A stretch of 64,000 nt of DNA from Winogradskya consettensis. GTDB lineage: Bacteria; Actinomycetota; Actinomycetes; Mycobacteriales; Micromonosporaceae. The notes under the pieces are model-generated. The model did no database searches. It worked only from the letters and a program-made list of their open reading frames with translations, and had not been told where the DNA came from. A program made the position numbers and the translations under genes. The stretch spans positions 186,001 through 250,000 of the forward strand of contig NZ_BOQP01000016.1 of assembly GCF_018332715.1 (NCBI RefSeq). Reading direction: 5' to 3'. This document shows positions 8,637 through 17,240 of the stretch, in pieces (position 1 is the stretch's first letter; the number at the start of each line of letters is the position of its first letter).

Positions 8637-9473
8637 ATGCACCGCCATCCCCGGTGGCAACTCGCGGCGCTGCTGACCGCCCCGGTGCTGTGGCTCGTTG
8701 TCGCGTATCTCGGCGCTCTGGGCGTACTCATGGTGTCCGCGTTCTGGACCGTCAACGGGTTCACCGGGGGCATCGTCCGGGAATTCTCGCTCGCCAACTT
8801 CCGGACGATCCTCGGCGAGGAGGTCTACCGCACGGTCACGCTGCGGTCGGTGGGGGTGGCGGCCGCGGTGACGGTGATCTGCGTCGTGGTCGCCGTACCC
8901 ATGGCGTTCTACATGGCCAAGGTCGCCTCCGCCCGGGCGCGGCCCTGGCTGGTCATCGCGGTGCTCACGCCGTTGTGGGCGAGTTACCTCGTCAAGGCGT
9001 ACGCGTGGCGGGTCCTGCTCGGCAACGGCGGCCCGATCGACTCGCTGCTCGGGGGCCCCGGCCGCGGCCCCGGATATGGACTGACCGCGACGGTGATCGT
9101 GCTGGCGTACCTGTGGCTGCCGTACATGATCCTGCCGATCCATGCCGGCCTGGACCGCCTGCCGGACTCGCTGCTGGAGGCCTCGGCCGACCTCGGCGCC
9201 CGCGCCGGTCACACCCTGCGCCGGATCGTCCTGCCGCTGCTCGTCCCGCCCGTGGCCGCCGGATCGATCTTCACGTTCTCGCTCTCGCTGGGCGACTACA
9301 TCACCGTCCAGATCGTCGGCGGCAAGACCCAACTGATCGGCAACCTGGTGTACGCGAACATCGGCGCGGCCGGCAACCTCCCGTTCGCCGCCGCCCTCGC
9401 CACGATCCCCGTCCTCATCATGGTCATCTACCTGATCGCCGTCCGCCGCTCGGGCGCTCTGGAGGAGCTGTGA
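8637..9473 (+). CDS. potB: Polyamine-type ABC transporter permease 1
   Basis: 278 residues from ATG 8637, chosen because AAGGGG lies 5 bases upstream; a GTG at 8631, overlapping the potD stop, is also possible. It has six predicted membrane helices and the EAA-loop region EASADLGARAGHTLRRIVLPLLVPP that docks on the ATPase. It is the first of two permease subunits in the operon, ending in a GTGA overlap with potC. Confidence 0.88.
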   Translation: MHRHPRWQLAALLTAPVLWLVVAYLGALGVLMVSAFWTVNGFTGGIVREFSLANFRTILGEEVYRTVTLRSVGVAAAVTVICVVVAVPMAFYMAKVASARARPWLVIAVLTPLWASYLVKAYAWRVLLGNGGPIDSLLGGPGRGPGYGLTATVIVLAYLWLPYMILPIHAGLDRLPDSLLEASADLGARAGHTLRRIVLPLLVPPVAAGSIFTFSLSLGDYITVQIVGGKTQLIGNLVYANIGAAGNLPFAAALATIPVLIMVIYLIAVRRSGALEEL

Positions 9474-10288
9474 CGTTGTCACCCGCGGCGCGCTGGGCGT
9501 TGCGCGCCGCCATGGCCCTCGGCCTGACCTTCATCTACGTGCCGCTGCTGCTGGTCCTGGTCAATTCCTTCAACGGCGACCGTACGTTCGCCTGGCCCCC
9601 GCACGACCTCACCACCCGCTGGTGGGCGGCGGCCTGGGCCAGCGACGGCGCCCGCCAGGCCCTGCTCACCTCCGTGCAGGCCGCCCTCGGGGCCACCGCC
9701 ACCGCCCTGCTGCTCGGCACACTGGTCGCCTTCGCCGTGCACCGCTTCGCGTTCTTCGGCCGCGACACCCTGTCCCTGCTGATCGTCCTGCCGATCGCCC
9801 TGCCCGGCATCGTCACCGGCATCGCCCTGGACAGCGCGTGGCGCTCGGTCATGGGCGAGCTCGGCATCGGCAAGGGCCTGCTCTCCGTCGTGGTCGGTCA
9901 CGCCACGTTCTGCGTGGTCACCGTCTACAACAACGTGCTCGCCCGGCTGCGCCGCACCGGCACGAGCCTGGAGGAGGCCTCCGCCGACCTGGGAGCAGGG
10001 CCGTGGCAGACCTTCCGCTACGTGACGTTCCCGCTGATCCGCTCGGCCCTGCTCGCCGGTGGCCTGCTGGCCTTCGCGCTCTCCTTCGACGAGATCATCG
10101 TGACCACGTTCACCGCCGGCCCAGGCCTCACCACCCTGCCCCTCTGGATCTTCACCAACCTCTTCCGCCCCAACCAGGCCCCGGTGGTGAACGTCGTCGC
10201 GGCCGTCCTGATCCTGCTCTCGGTCCTGCCGGTCTGGGTCGCGCAGCGCTTCGGCAGTCCCACCCAGGATGCGAACATCACCGACTGA
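9470..10288 (+). CDS. potC: Polyamine-type ABC transporter permease 2
   Basis: 272 residues, starting at GTG 9470, which overlaps the potB stop (GTGA). GGAGGAG lies just upstream. There are six membrane helices, and the EAA loop EEASADLGAGPWQTFRYVTFPL is followed by ALSFDEIIVTTFTAG, typical of PotC. It is the last gene of the potABCD-type operon; the next gene begins 126 bases later. Confidence 0.88.
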   Translation: MTLSPAARWALRAAMALGLTFIYVPLLLVLVNSFNGDRTFAWPPHDLTTRWWAAAWASDGARQALLTSVQAALGATATALLLGTLVAFAVHRFAFFGRDTLSLLIVLPIALPGIVTGIALDSAWRSVMGELGIGKGLLSVVVGHATFCVVTVYNNVLARLRRTGTSLEEASADLGAGPWQTFRYVTFPLIRSALLAGGLLAFALSFDEIIVTTFTAGPGLTTLPLWIFTNLFRPNQAPVVNVVAAVLILLSVLPVWVAQRFGSPTQDANITD

Positions 10289-10413
10289 CCATGTTCGATC
10301 TTGTCAACTCTGGTCAAGATCCGTATTGGACGCTCGCAGTAGACGATGTCGATGCCGCACTGTGGAGTTGTTCAAGTGCTCCATCGGCAGTCCTGTATCA
10401 GGGAGACAGCATC

Positions 10414-10740
10414 ATGCGTTTTGCGGCCATATCTATCTTCGTAACCGTTGTCACTTGGCTGATTTTCACGGCGGTGGTTCTGTTCTTCGCACTGACCTAC
10501 GTCTGGTCACGACACGATGGACACCGTCAGCGAGCACATGAAATGGTGTCCCTACTCCTTCGTCGTGATCTGCCGTTGTTGACCAGTCGACGCCATGTCC
10601 CGGAGGGGCGGTCTGACAGGTCCGCGCGTCGCAAGGAGAGGCGCGTGAAGTCAGACGGCGCGCGCACTCGCGGTCGTTCGTTGCGAAGAGAGCGGGCGGC
10701 GATGGAGGGGCGTTCATACCAGGATCGGAGACGTGGATGA
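10414..10740 (+). CDS. Small single-pass membrane protein with basic tail
   Basis: 108 residues starting at ATG 10414, with GGGAGA 7 bases upstream. Residues 4-27 are one hydrophobic helix (ISIFVTVVTWLIFTAVVLFF). The remaining 80 residues are strongly basic (SDRSARRKERRVKSDG and similar) and would be cytosolic if the N-terminus is outside. The stop overlaps the next ATG (ATGA at 10737-10740), so the two are translationally coupled. I do not recognise the family. The 125 bases upstream show no clear structure. Confidence 0.6.
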   Translation: MRFAAISIFVTVVTWLIFTAVVLFFALTYVWSRHDGHRQRAHEMVSLLLRRDLPLLTSRRHVPEGRSDRSARRKERRVKSDGARTRGRSLRRERAAMEGRSYQDRRRG

Positions 10741-12161
10741 CCGCGGAAGGACGTCTGTACGAGGCTATTCGTGAGGCTCACCTGGCAGCCAGTGCCCCGA
10801 GCAGCCGGACGATCGCACGCAAGATCGAGCGGCGGGACTCTCTGACCGGCTTTGACCTGCGTGCCATGAGCGAGTTCAAAGCCTTGAGCCACACCACGGT
10901 CAATGATGTCATCCGGGGCCGACGAATTCCCAAACTCGAGACCTTGCTCCTGGTCGTCGATGCGCTCAACGGCGACAGAGAGCATTTCAAGCGGCTATGG
11001 CAGGACGCACAACCTCGCGATGATGGTCTTCCCCGTGCTACGGGTTCGCGCACCGCAGAGCCTGCTGTCTCGTTTCTGAGTTCGAAGTATGTCAACACGC
11101 ATCACGAAGTCGCCGAGGCCATGTTCAAGGAGGGTTCCTACGAGGACGCCGAGCGCCAGCTCGACCTCGTGACAGCTGCGGCGCGACACAACAAGGCTCG
11201 TGCGCTGTACACACGGGGGTGTTGGGCGCTGGCCGAGGCCCTCTACCGAGAAGTATTGCAAAGCCGGCGCCATCTGCTCGGCGACGAAGACGAGGAGACT
11301 CTCGCTACCCGGAACAACCTTGCACTGGTTCTGTTCGACCAAGGCAAGGTTGACGAAGCCCAACCCGAGCATGATGCCGTCTACATGGCTTTCAAAAATC
11401 TGTATGGCGAAAATCATGAGACAACCCTTGGCTGCCGGTACAACCGGGCGCGGATTCTCCACCGCCGAGGACGACTAGCTGACGCCGAAGCCGAATTCCG
11501 GGCCGTACTGGTGCTTCTTCGCACGACGTCCGACCGTCTCATGTTTCTCGTCGTCCAGAACAATCTTGGCAGGGTGCTCTACGACCGGGGAGACGTGCGG
11601 GGTGCTCGTGCGGAATATGAGGCCGTGCTGAGCGCGCAGCGGAAGCTCCTTCGTGAGGATCACCCTGATCTGCTGCGCACTCGGCACAACATTGGTCTGG
11701 TGCTACGCGAAGAGGGCAAAAGAGAAGAGGCGGAACGCGAGTTCAAAGACGTCTTGAAGCTGCAGCGGCAGGTGTTGGGAGAGCGTCATGCCCACGTCTT
11801 CGACACTCGCCACCACCTCGCTCTTCTCGAATTCGATCGTCGCCGGTTCGGCCTGGCCGAAGAGGGGTTTCGCCGGGTGATCAACGATCAAGGTGAACTG
11901 CTCGGCGCCGCACACCCGGACACGCTGCGAACCCGACGCAACCACGCCCTGGCCGTGCGTGATCTAGGTGACTTGGTGGCGGCGGTCCATGAGCTTCGTA
12001 CGGTCCTCGAACTTCAGCAGAAAACATTGGGATTTGACCATGACGAGACGTCACAGACTCGCCGCAATCTCGCCGATCTGAAGGCCGATTATATTCTTGA
12101 CACCATCGATCACACCGGGATCGGCGCTGCCTCGGTGATGACCTCGTCGATGAGGCCGTAG
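10737..12161 (+). CDS. XRE-like HTH protein with tetratricopeptide repeats
   Basis: 474 residues. The N-terminal 80 residues include a helix-turn-helix-like segment (FKALSHTTVNDVIRGRRIPKLETLLLVVDAL), as seen in actinobacterial XRE-like proteins. From about 130 to 450 there are at least seven 42-residue TPRs of the kinesin-light-chain/FDAR type (LATRNNLALVLFDQGKVDEA, HPDLLRTRHNIGLVLREEGK, HPDTLRTRRNHALAVRDLGD). Base composition is visibly less GC-rich than neighbours. It is coupled to the small membrane protein upstream, and its 3' end runs 52 bases antisense into clpP. The role is probably protein-protein scaffolding and regulation; targets are unknown. Confidence 0.75.
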   Translation: MTAEGRLYEAIREAHLAASAPSSRTIARKIERRDSLTGFDLRAMSEFKALSHTTVNDVIRGRRIPKLETLLLVVDALNGDREHFKRLWQDAQPRDDGLPRATGSRTAEPAVSFLSSKYVNTHHEVAEAMFKEGSYEDAERQLDLVTAAARHNKARALYTRGCWALAEALYREVLQSRRHLLGDEDEETLATRNNLALVLFDQGKVDEAQPEHDAVYMAFKNLYGENHETTLGCRYNRARILHRRGRLADAEAEFRAVLVLLRTTSDRLMFLVVQNNLGRVLYDRGDVRGARAEYEAVLSAQRKLLREDHPDLLRTRHNIGLVLREEGKREEAEREFKDVLKLQRQVLGERHAHVFDTRHHLALLEFDRRRFGLAEEGFRRVINDQGELLGAAHPDTLRTRRNHALAVRDLGDLVAAVHELRTVLELQQKTLGFDHDETSQTRRNLADLKADYILDTIDHTGIGAASVMTSSMRP

Positions 12162-12679
12162 TCCCGGGCCTGCTCGGCGGTGAACCAGCGGTCGCGGTCG
12201 GAGTCCTCGGCGATCTGCGCGACCGGGCGGCCGCTGTGCTGCGCGATCAGCTCGTGCATCTGACGCTTGGTGAACAACATGTTCTCCGCCTGGATCATGA
12301 TGTCGGCGCTCGTCCCGCCGATGCCGCCGGACGCCTGGTGCATCATCACCCGCGAGTGCGGCAGCGCATACCGCTTGCCGGCCGTGCCCGACGTGAGCAG
12401 GAACTGCCCCATCGAGGCAGCCAGGCCGATCCCGATCGTCGCCACGTCGTTCGGGATGAACCGCATCGTGTCGTAGACGGCCATACCCGCGCTCACCGAT
12501 CCGCCCGGCGAGTTGATGTAGAGCTGGATGTCGCGCTCGGGGTCCGCCGCGGACAGCAGCAACAGCTGCGCGCAGACCGTGTTGGCGCTCTCGTCGTTCA
12601 CCTCGGTGCCGAGGAAGACGATGCGCTGCTTCAGTAGCTCCTCGAAGAGCTGGAAACCGTGGGGCTCAGAGTTCGGCAT
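12110..12679 (-). CDS. clpP: ATP-dependent Clp protease proteolytic subunit
   Basis: 189 residues. Ser89 in GLAASMGQF, His114 in VMMHQASGG and an Asp in [12 protein letters not shown] form the ClpP catalytic triad; [16 protein letters not shown] is also diagnostic. It forms the tetradecameric cytosolic peptidase that works with ClpX/ClpC. No clpX is next to it, so this is a second, stand-alone clpP of the type actinobacteria place under ClgR control. The ORF of the upstream clgR-like gene runs 49 bases into its start, and dyads lie just upstream. Confidence 0.93.
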   Translation of the reverse strand: MPNSEPHGFQLFEELLKQRIVFLGTEVNDESANTVCAQLLLLSAADPERDIQLYINSPGGSVSAGMAVYDTMRFIPNDVATIGIGLAASMGQFLLTSGTAGKRYALPHSRVMMHQASGGIGGTSADIMIQAENMLFTKRQMHELIAQHSGRPVAQIAEDSDRDRWFTAEQARDYGLIDEVITEAAPIPV

Positions 12680-13032
12680 AGGGCCAGTTTCGGCGTACGC
12701 ATGCCGCGATTGATACTTTCTCTGCTGGCGGCAGATCGGCCCATAGCAGATCTGCTCAGAGCGTATCTGCCCTGAGCAGAGCCGATGGGCTTGGCCGTTT
12801 TCGTGCTCAGCAGTTCGAGCCGCACGTCTTCCAGCAGGTCAACCAGGTCTATGCCCAGCGCACGGCAGATTCCGGCCAGGATCTCCGACGAGGCCTCCTT
12901 GCGGCCCCGCTCGATCTCCGACAGGTACGGCATGGACACCCCGGCATCATCCGCGACGTGCTGCAACGTGCGGCCCTGCCGTTGGCGAAGGCGCCGCAAC
13001 ACTGTCCCGATGGCCGTCCTCAGCAGCGACAT
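12631..13032 (-). CDS. clgR: ClgR-like XRE transcriptional activator of clp genes
   Basis: 133 residues from ATG 13032, where a GGGG run is well spaced; an upstream ATG at 13044 adds four residues. Residues 1-65 match Clg[40 protein letters not shown] and [12 protein letters not shown]. In actinobacteria ClgR activates clpP, clpC and lon and is itself degraded by Clp. The last 45 residues are a Ser/Arg-rich low-complexity tail encoded across the clpP leader and into clpP itself, so the real 3' end may differ through a frameshift or this may be a natural overlap. The adjacency to clpP supports the call. Confidence 0.75.
   Translation of the reverse strand: MSLLRTAIGTVLRRLRQRQGRTLQHVADDAGVSMPYLSEIERGRKEASSEILAGICRALGIDLVDLLEDVRLELLSTKTAKPIGSAQGRYALSRSAMGRSAASRESINRGMRTPKLALCRTLSPTVSSSSRSY
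12746..12780. promoter_or_regulatory. Cluster of dyads upstream of clpP (candidate ClgR site)
   Basis: The 10-bp perfect palindrome GCAGATCTGC is at 12746-12755. A 9-bp inverted repeat, TCTGCTCAG at 12751-12759 and CTGAGCAGA at 12772-12780, overlaps it, and GCTCAGAGC is a further dyad. They lie 67-101 bases upstream of clpP, inside the 3' part of the clgR-like frame. Symmetry plus position suggest a regulator site; the match to a ClgR consensus was not tested. Confidence 0.45.
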
Positions 13033-13064
13033 ACCCCCGATCATAAGGCTTGTAAATTCCTCGC

Positions 13065-14426
13065 ATGTCCCTCGAACTGCTGCCCGGCACCCGTCGCGCC
13101 CTGCTGCACAAGCTCGCCACCGCCCAGGTCCAGGGACGCACACCCTCGATCGTGGCCGCGGTGATCCGCGACGGCGACGTGGTCTGGTCGGACGCCCGGG
13201 GAACCGTGAACGGCGACGTGCCCGACGGCAACACCCAGTACCGGATCGGCTCGATCACCAAGACGTTCGTGGCGGTCCTGGTCCTGCGGCTGCGCGACGC
13301 GGGCCGGCTGTCTCTCACCGACCCGCTCAGCCTGCATCTGCCCGGCGTGGCCCCCGACGGCATCACCATCCGCGACCTGCTCGCGCACACCGCGGGCCTG
13401 TCCTCCGAGTCACCCGGCCCGTGGTGGGAACGCACCCCCGGCACCCTGCGCCCGGACCTGGGTGGCGTCCTCGGCGACGACCCCCTGCGTCACCCGGTGG
13501 GCCGGCGCTTCCATTACTCCAATCCCGGGTACGCGCTGCTGGGCGCCCTGGTCGCGAAACTGCACGACGAGCCCTGGGGCGCCGTACTGCGTCGGGAGAT
13601 CCTGGAACCGCTCGGCATGACCCGCACGACCCCGCACCCGGTCGCCCCGCACGCCACCGGCTGGGCCGTCCATCCCTGGGCCGACGTCCTGCTGCCGGAA
13701 CCGCTCCAGGACACCGGTCTGCTCTCCCCGGCCGGCCAGCTCTGGTCGACTACCACCGACCTGGCCCGCTTCGCGTCGTTCCTGCTGACCTCGCCCGTGG
13801 CCCAGGACATGCGGATCCCCTCCAGCCCGTCGGAACCCACCAGCCTCGACAGCCCGTACGGGCTGGGCGTGCAGCTCCTGCACCGCGACGGCCGCCTCCT
13901 CGCGGGCCACACCGGATCCATGCCCGGCTTCCTCGCCACCGTGTGGGTGAGCCCCGACGACAACCTCGGCGCGGTCGTCCTGGCCAACACGACAGCGGGC
14001 CTCACCGTCGGCACCCTCACCGCCGAGCTGCTACAGATCGTGACCTCGCACGAGCCCCGCATCCCCGCGCCGTGGCGCCCCCTGGAATCCGTTGATCCGG
14101 GGGTGCTGGAGCTTGCCGGCCCCTGGTACTGGGGACCGCAGGGGTACGCACTGCGGCCGCTCGCCGACGGCTTCGTCGAACTCGCCTCCCTGACCGGCAA
14201 AACCGGTATCCGCTTCCGCCCCACCGCCTCCACCGAAACCTGGGAAGCACTCAACGGCTACTTCACCGGCGAACACCTCCGGGTGATCCGCGACCCGGCA
14301 GGCACGGTCACCCACCTCGACGTGGGCTCGTTCGTCTTCACCCGCCAGCCCTACGACCCGGCGTCCCCCATCCCGGGCGGCGTCGACCCCACCGGCTGGC
14401 AGACCGCGCCGACCGGCCTCTACTGA
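13065..14426 (+). CDS. Serine hydrolase, class C beta-lactamase/PBP-like
   Basis: 453 residues. The catalytic SxxK is SITK (63-66), the YxN element is YSN (Tyr151) and the third motif is HTG (His282), as in class C beta-lactamase-like peptidases and esterases. A C-terminal lipocalin-like beta domain of about 110 residues follows (from [17 protein letters not shown]). There is no signal peptide, so a cytosolic D-aminopeptidase or esterase is more likely than beta-lactam resistance. It is divergent from clgR with a 32-bp gap and overlaps the diguanylate cyclase 3' end by 7 bp. Confidence 0.85.
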   Translation: MSLELLPGTRRALLHKLATAQVQGRTPSIVAAVIRDGDVVWSDARGTVNGDVPDGNTQYRIGSITKTFVAVLVLRLRDAGRLSLTDPLSLHLPGVAPDGITIRDLLAHTAGLSSESPGPWWERTPGTLRPDLGGVLGDDPLRHPVGRRFHYSNPGYALLGALVAKLHDEPWGAVLRREILEPLGMTRTTPHPVAPHATGWAVHPWADVLLPEPLQDTGLLSPAGQLWSTTTDLARFASFLLTSPVAQDMRIPSSPSEPTSLDSPYGLGVQLLHRDGRLLAGHTGSMPGFLATVWVSPDDNLGAVVLANTTAGLTVGTLTAELLQIVTSHEPRIPAPWRPLESVDPGVLELAGPWYWGPQGYALRPLADGFVELASLTGKTGIRFRPTASTETWEALNGYFTGEHLRVIRDPAGTVTHLDVGSFVFTRQPYDPASPIPGGVDPTGWQTAPTGLY

Positions 14427-15865
14427 CCTGCCGCCCCGAGCAGGGTGCGGCGGGCGGCCTTCTCGGCGTACATGCCGGCATCAGCGGCGGCCAGCAGGGT
14501 GTCGGCTGTCGGGTCGGTGAGGTCGGCGGCTGCGGCGACGCCGATGCTGGCGCCGATCTCGTACTCGCGGTCGCCGTCCCGCACCGGCCCGGCGATCAGG
14601 TCACGTAGCCGTTCGACCAGGGCGGACGCGTCCCCCTCACCGGTGGCGTCCACGGCCACGACGACGAACTCGTCGCCGCCGAGCCGGGCCGCCAGATCGC
14701 CAGGCCGCAGCGCGCGGGTGAGCCGGTCGGCGATCTCGACCAGCACGAGGTCACCGGCCGCGTGCCCGTAGCCGTCGTTGACCTGCTTGAAGCCGTTCAG
14801 GTCGAGGTAACAGACGACCGGGCCGTAGCCCACCGGCTGGACCAGCTCGGTGGTCAGGCGGGCGATCAGCGCCGGGCGGTTCGCCAGCCCGGTCAGCATG
14901 TCGTGGCCGGCCTGGTGGGCGAGAATGGCCTGAGTACGCTCCTGCTCACGGACCACGAGCAGGAAGCGGGCCAGGATCAACCCGGTGAGCAGCACGGCCG
15001 AGCAGATCAGGGAGATCCGGCCCGCCAGGCTCACGGTCACCAGCGCGGCCATGATCGGGAACGTCAGCAGAGCGACGCCCAGGAAGACGACCCGCGCGGG
15101 ATGCAGCCGCCGGTCGTCGGGCCGCGGATCCGCGAAGCGCTCGGCGTCGCGGTGCAGCACGGTGCTGATGAACAGCACATTGCCGAGCAGCAGAATGCCG
15201 TCGAACCGGCTGATCGTGGCATCGGAGATGGCAGGGAAGATCACCGGCCCGGTGGACTCCAACAGGTCGCCGACCAGTTCCAGCACCACCGCGGCGATCA
15301 GGAAGCGCCCCGGCCCGCCCTTGGCACCGGGCGACAGCACCAGCACGACGACCGCGACGAACAGCAGCACGTCGGTGAGAGGGTAGAGAACGGCCAGGGC
15401 CACCTCCGGCGAGAGACGCTGGTTCTGAGCCGCCGGCAGCACCACATATTGCCCGAACAACCACGCGACCACGGTCGCCATCGTCAACCCGTCGAGCAGG
15501 CCGTTACGCAGCCGCACGGCCGACCGGCGCCGCGCCAGCCGGAGCAACCCGGCGGCAAGAATCGGGTTCCCCGCGATCCACAACGCGTCGGACGGCGTCA
15601 CATCACCAAGATCGGGCGTGAGCCGCTCCACGACGTCATAGAGCACATCCCCGGCCAGCCACATACTCTCCGCAACCATGATCATGACAAAGCTGCCCCG
15701 CGCCGCCCCCCGGAACGTCCGCAGCCGCCACCACCCGACCGCCACAGCCGTGCCATACATGACCAGGTAGACCCAATGCGAATACCAGGCACCGGGCGCC
15801 GCCGCGGTCACCAGCGCGGCGACCGCACCGACCAGCAGAACCGATCGGGCGGTAAGGCATTTCAT
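14420..15865 (-). CDS. Membrane-bound diguanylate cyclase (GGDEF)
   Basis: 481 residues from ATG 15865 (MKCLTARSV, with GTGGGG upstream); a longer frame reaches 15928. About ten hydrophobic helices fill the first 310 residues, then a GGDEF domain (about 320-475) with DMLTGLANR, CYLDLNGFKQVND, an intact GGDEF near 395 and ASIGVA. RPGD lies five residues before GGDEF, the spacing of an inhibitory I-site, so product feedback is expected. It makes cyclic di-GMP from two GTP at the inner membrane face, and the membrane region probably senses an unknown signal. Confidence 0.9.
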   Translation of the reverse strand: MKCLTARSVLLVGAVAALVTAAAPGAWYSHWVYLVMYGTAVAVGWWRLRTFRGAARGSFVMIMVAESMWLAGDVLYDVVERLTPDLGDVTPSDALWIAGNPILAAGLLRLARRRSAVRLRNGLLDGLTMATVVAWLFGQYVVLPAAQNQRLSPEVALAVLYPLTDVLLFVAVVVLVLSPGAKGGPGRFLIAAVVLELVGDLLESTGPVIFPAISDATISRFDGILLLGNVLFISTVLHRDAERFADPRPDDRRLHPARVVFLGVALLTFPIMAALVTVSLAGRISLICSAVLLTGLILARFLLVVREQERTQAILAHQAGHDMLTGLANRPALIARLTTELVQPVGYGPVVCYLDLNGFKQVNDGYGHAAGDLVLVEIADRLTRALRPGDLAARLGGDEFVVVAVDATGEGDASALVERLRDLIAGPVRDGDREYEIGASIGVAAAADLTDPTADTLLAAADAGMYAEKAARRTLLGAAGQ

Positions 15866-15988
15866 ACCCCACAATCGGCACCCACCACCCCCGGCGAAGG
15901 ATTCCGCCACCCCGGCATCCCCCTCCACTTTGACAGGTTTCGATATGGTCGGGTTGGGGGTGCGACCGCCCTCGCGAGGAGGTTGAGA

Positions 15989-16417
15989 ATGACCAGCCCG
16001 ATCGATCCATCCGGCCTGAGCGGAACGCTGGCCGATGTGGTGGCCGCGCTCGGCCGGGCCCAGAAGCCCTCCGGTGACCAGGACGAATCGGAACCGCCCC
16101 TCGGTACGGGCGAGGCCGCGGACAGCCGGATCCGGGTCCGGGCCGTCCTGCCCGGGCGGATCGAGAATCTCGAGCTGGAGCCCTCGGTGCTGCGGCTGAG
16201 CGCCGACGAGCTGGCGCGCGAGGTCGAGTCGGCCGTCAATGCCGCGCTTGCTGACCTGCGGGGCCGGGCGGTAGCCACTGCTGGTCAGGCCGGCCTCGGT
16301 GCGCTCACCGACCAGCTCAAGGAGATCCAGTTCGATGCGGAGCGCCAGTTCACGAAGCTGACCGCGTCGCTGGTCGAAGCGCAGGAGCAGCTCATCCGCC
16401 GGGCCGGTGAGCGATGA
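15989..16417 (+). CDS. YbaB/EbfC-like protein of a WXG100 toxin cluster
   Basis: 142 residues from ATG 15989, with AGGAGG 7 bases upstream. The 120-base gap from the diverging cyclase gene would hold the promoter. Residues 40-95 resemble the YbaB/EbfC fold (IENLELEPSVLRLSADEL, REVESAVNAALADL), followed by a helical tail with DQLKEIQFDAERQF. Such proteins often lead WXG100/type VII substrate operons in actinomycetes. It overlaps the next gene by ATGA. Its role is probably nucleoid- or chaperone-like; the details are unknown. Confidence 0.75.
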   Translation: MTSPIDPSGLSGTLADVVAALGRAQKPSGDQDESEPPLGTGEAADSRIRVRAVLPGRIENLELEPSVLRLSADELAREVESAVNAALADLRGRAVATAGQAGLGALTDQLKEIQFDAERQFTKLTASLVEAQEQLIRRAGER

Positions 16418-16740
16418 CCGGCTTCATGATCGATCCTGAACGGCTCTCGGCGACCGGATCGACTCTGCAGAGCGTCGCCTCACGGCTCTCCGCGGAGCTG
16501 GCGTCGTTCCAGTCCGAGCTGGCTGGTTTCGGCGCGCCCTGGGGGAGTGACGACATCGGCTCGCTGATCGGCGCCGCCCACGACGAGGTGTCGTCGTGGG
16601 CGTTCGAGTGCTACCAGGACGCCCTCGACGAGATGGCCGCGGCCGGCGCCGACGTGATGGACATCAGCGCGCAGTACACCGAGGTGGACGAGAACGTAGG
16701 CCGCCGGTTCGACGGGTTGGCTGACGAGCTGGGGCACTGA
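16414..16740 (+). CDS. WXG100-like secretion partner
   Basis: 108 residues and mostly helical. A turn near residue 43 reads APWGSDDIG, matching the W-x-G hinge of WXG100/ESX-type proteins, and the N-terminal helix (FMIDPERLSATGSTLQSVAS) is of the type VII substrate kind. The start overlaps the stop of the gene before (ATGA), and its own stop overlaps the next start (TGATG). It is likely secreted as a partner of the following carrier protein by a type VII system, whose core genes are not in the window. Confidence 0.75.
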   Translation: MTGFMIDPERLSATGSTLQSVASRLSAELASFQSELAGFGAPWGSDDIGSLIGAAHDEVSSWAFECYQDALDEMAAAGADVMDISAQYTEVDENVGRRFDGLADELGH

Positions 16741-17234
16741 TGGGCTTGGAGATACCGGGTGAGCTCCAATCGCTGCTCGACATCCTCGGCTACCACTGGC
16801 CGGAGGCCGACGAGACCGCGCTGGTCGACATGGGGCAGGCATGGATGTCGTTCTCCGACAGGCTCGAGGCGATCGTGTCGGACGCGACATCCACCGCCAC
16901 CGAGGTGTGGAACGAGCATGAGGGCGAGGCCGTCGCCGCGTTCCAGACGTGGTGGGCGAGGGAGGACAGTCCGGCCAAGGCACTCCTGGACGGCACGAAG
17001 GCTGCCACGCTGACCGGCACGGGCCTGATGATCTGCGGCGGGATCGTGCTCACCCTCAAGATAGCGGTCATCGCCCAGCTCGCCATCCTGGCCGTGGAGA
17101 TCGCGCAGGCCGTGGCGACGGCCGCACCGACGTTCGGAGCGAGCCTGGCCGAGATCCCGATCTTCCAGCAGCTGACCCGGACGATCATCGGGAATCTCGT
17201 GCAGGACGCCATCTTCCAGCTGCTGGAAGGGTGA
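16740..17234 (+). CDS. WXG-like carrier (N-terminal module of a polymorphic toxin)
   Basis: 164 residues. The first 80 (EIPGELQSLLDILGYHWPEA, VWNEHEGEAVAAFQTWW) resemble the N-terminal helical module of CpnT-type and other type VII toxins. Two hydrophobic stretches follow at about 88-130 (TGTGLMICGGIVLTLKIAVI, QLAILAVEIAQAVATAA). The frame ends at TGA 17232-17234. The same frame resumes after only two sense codons as the EndoU gene, so the two ORFs look like halves of one toxin. Confidence 0.75.
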   Translation: MGLEIPGELQSLLDILGYHWPEADETALVDMGQAWMSFSDRLEAIVSDATSTATEVWNEHEGEAVAAFQTWWAREDSPAKALLDGTKAATLTGTGLMICGGIVLTLKIAVIAQLAILAVEIAQAVATAAPTFGASLAEIPIFQQLTRTIIGNLVQDAIFQLLEG

Positions 17235-17240
17235 CCGGGC

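Noticed and set aside
14762..15988. Upstream extension of the YbaB-like frame
   Set aside because: It is antisense to the diguanylate cyclase and rich in His/Arg/Gln; ATG 15989 has AGGAGG upstream.
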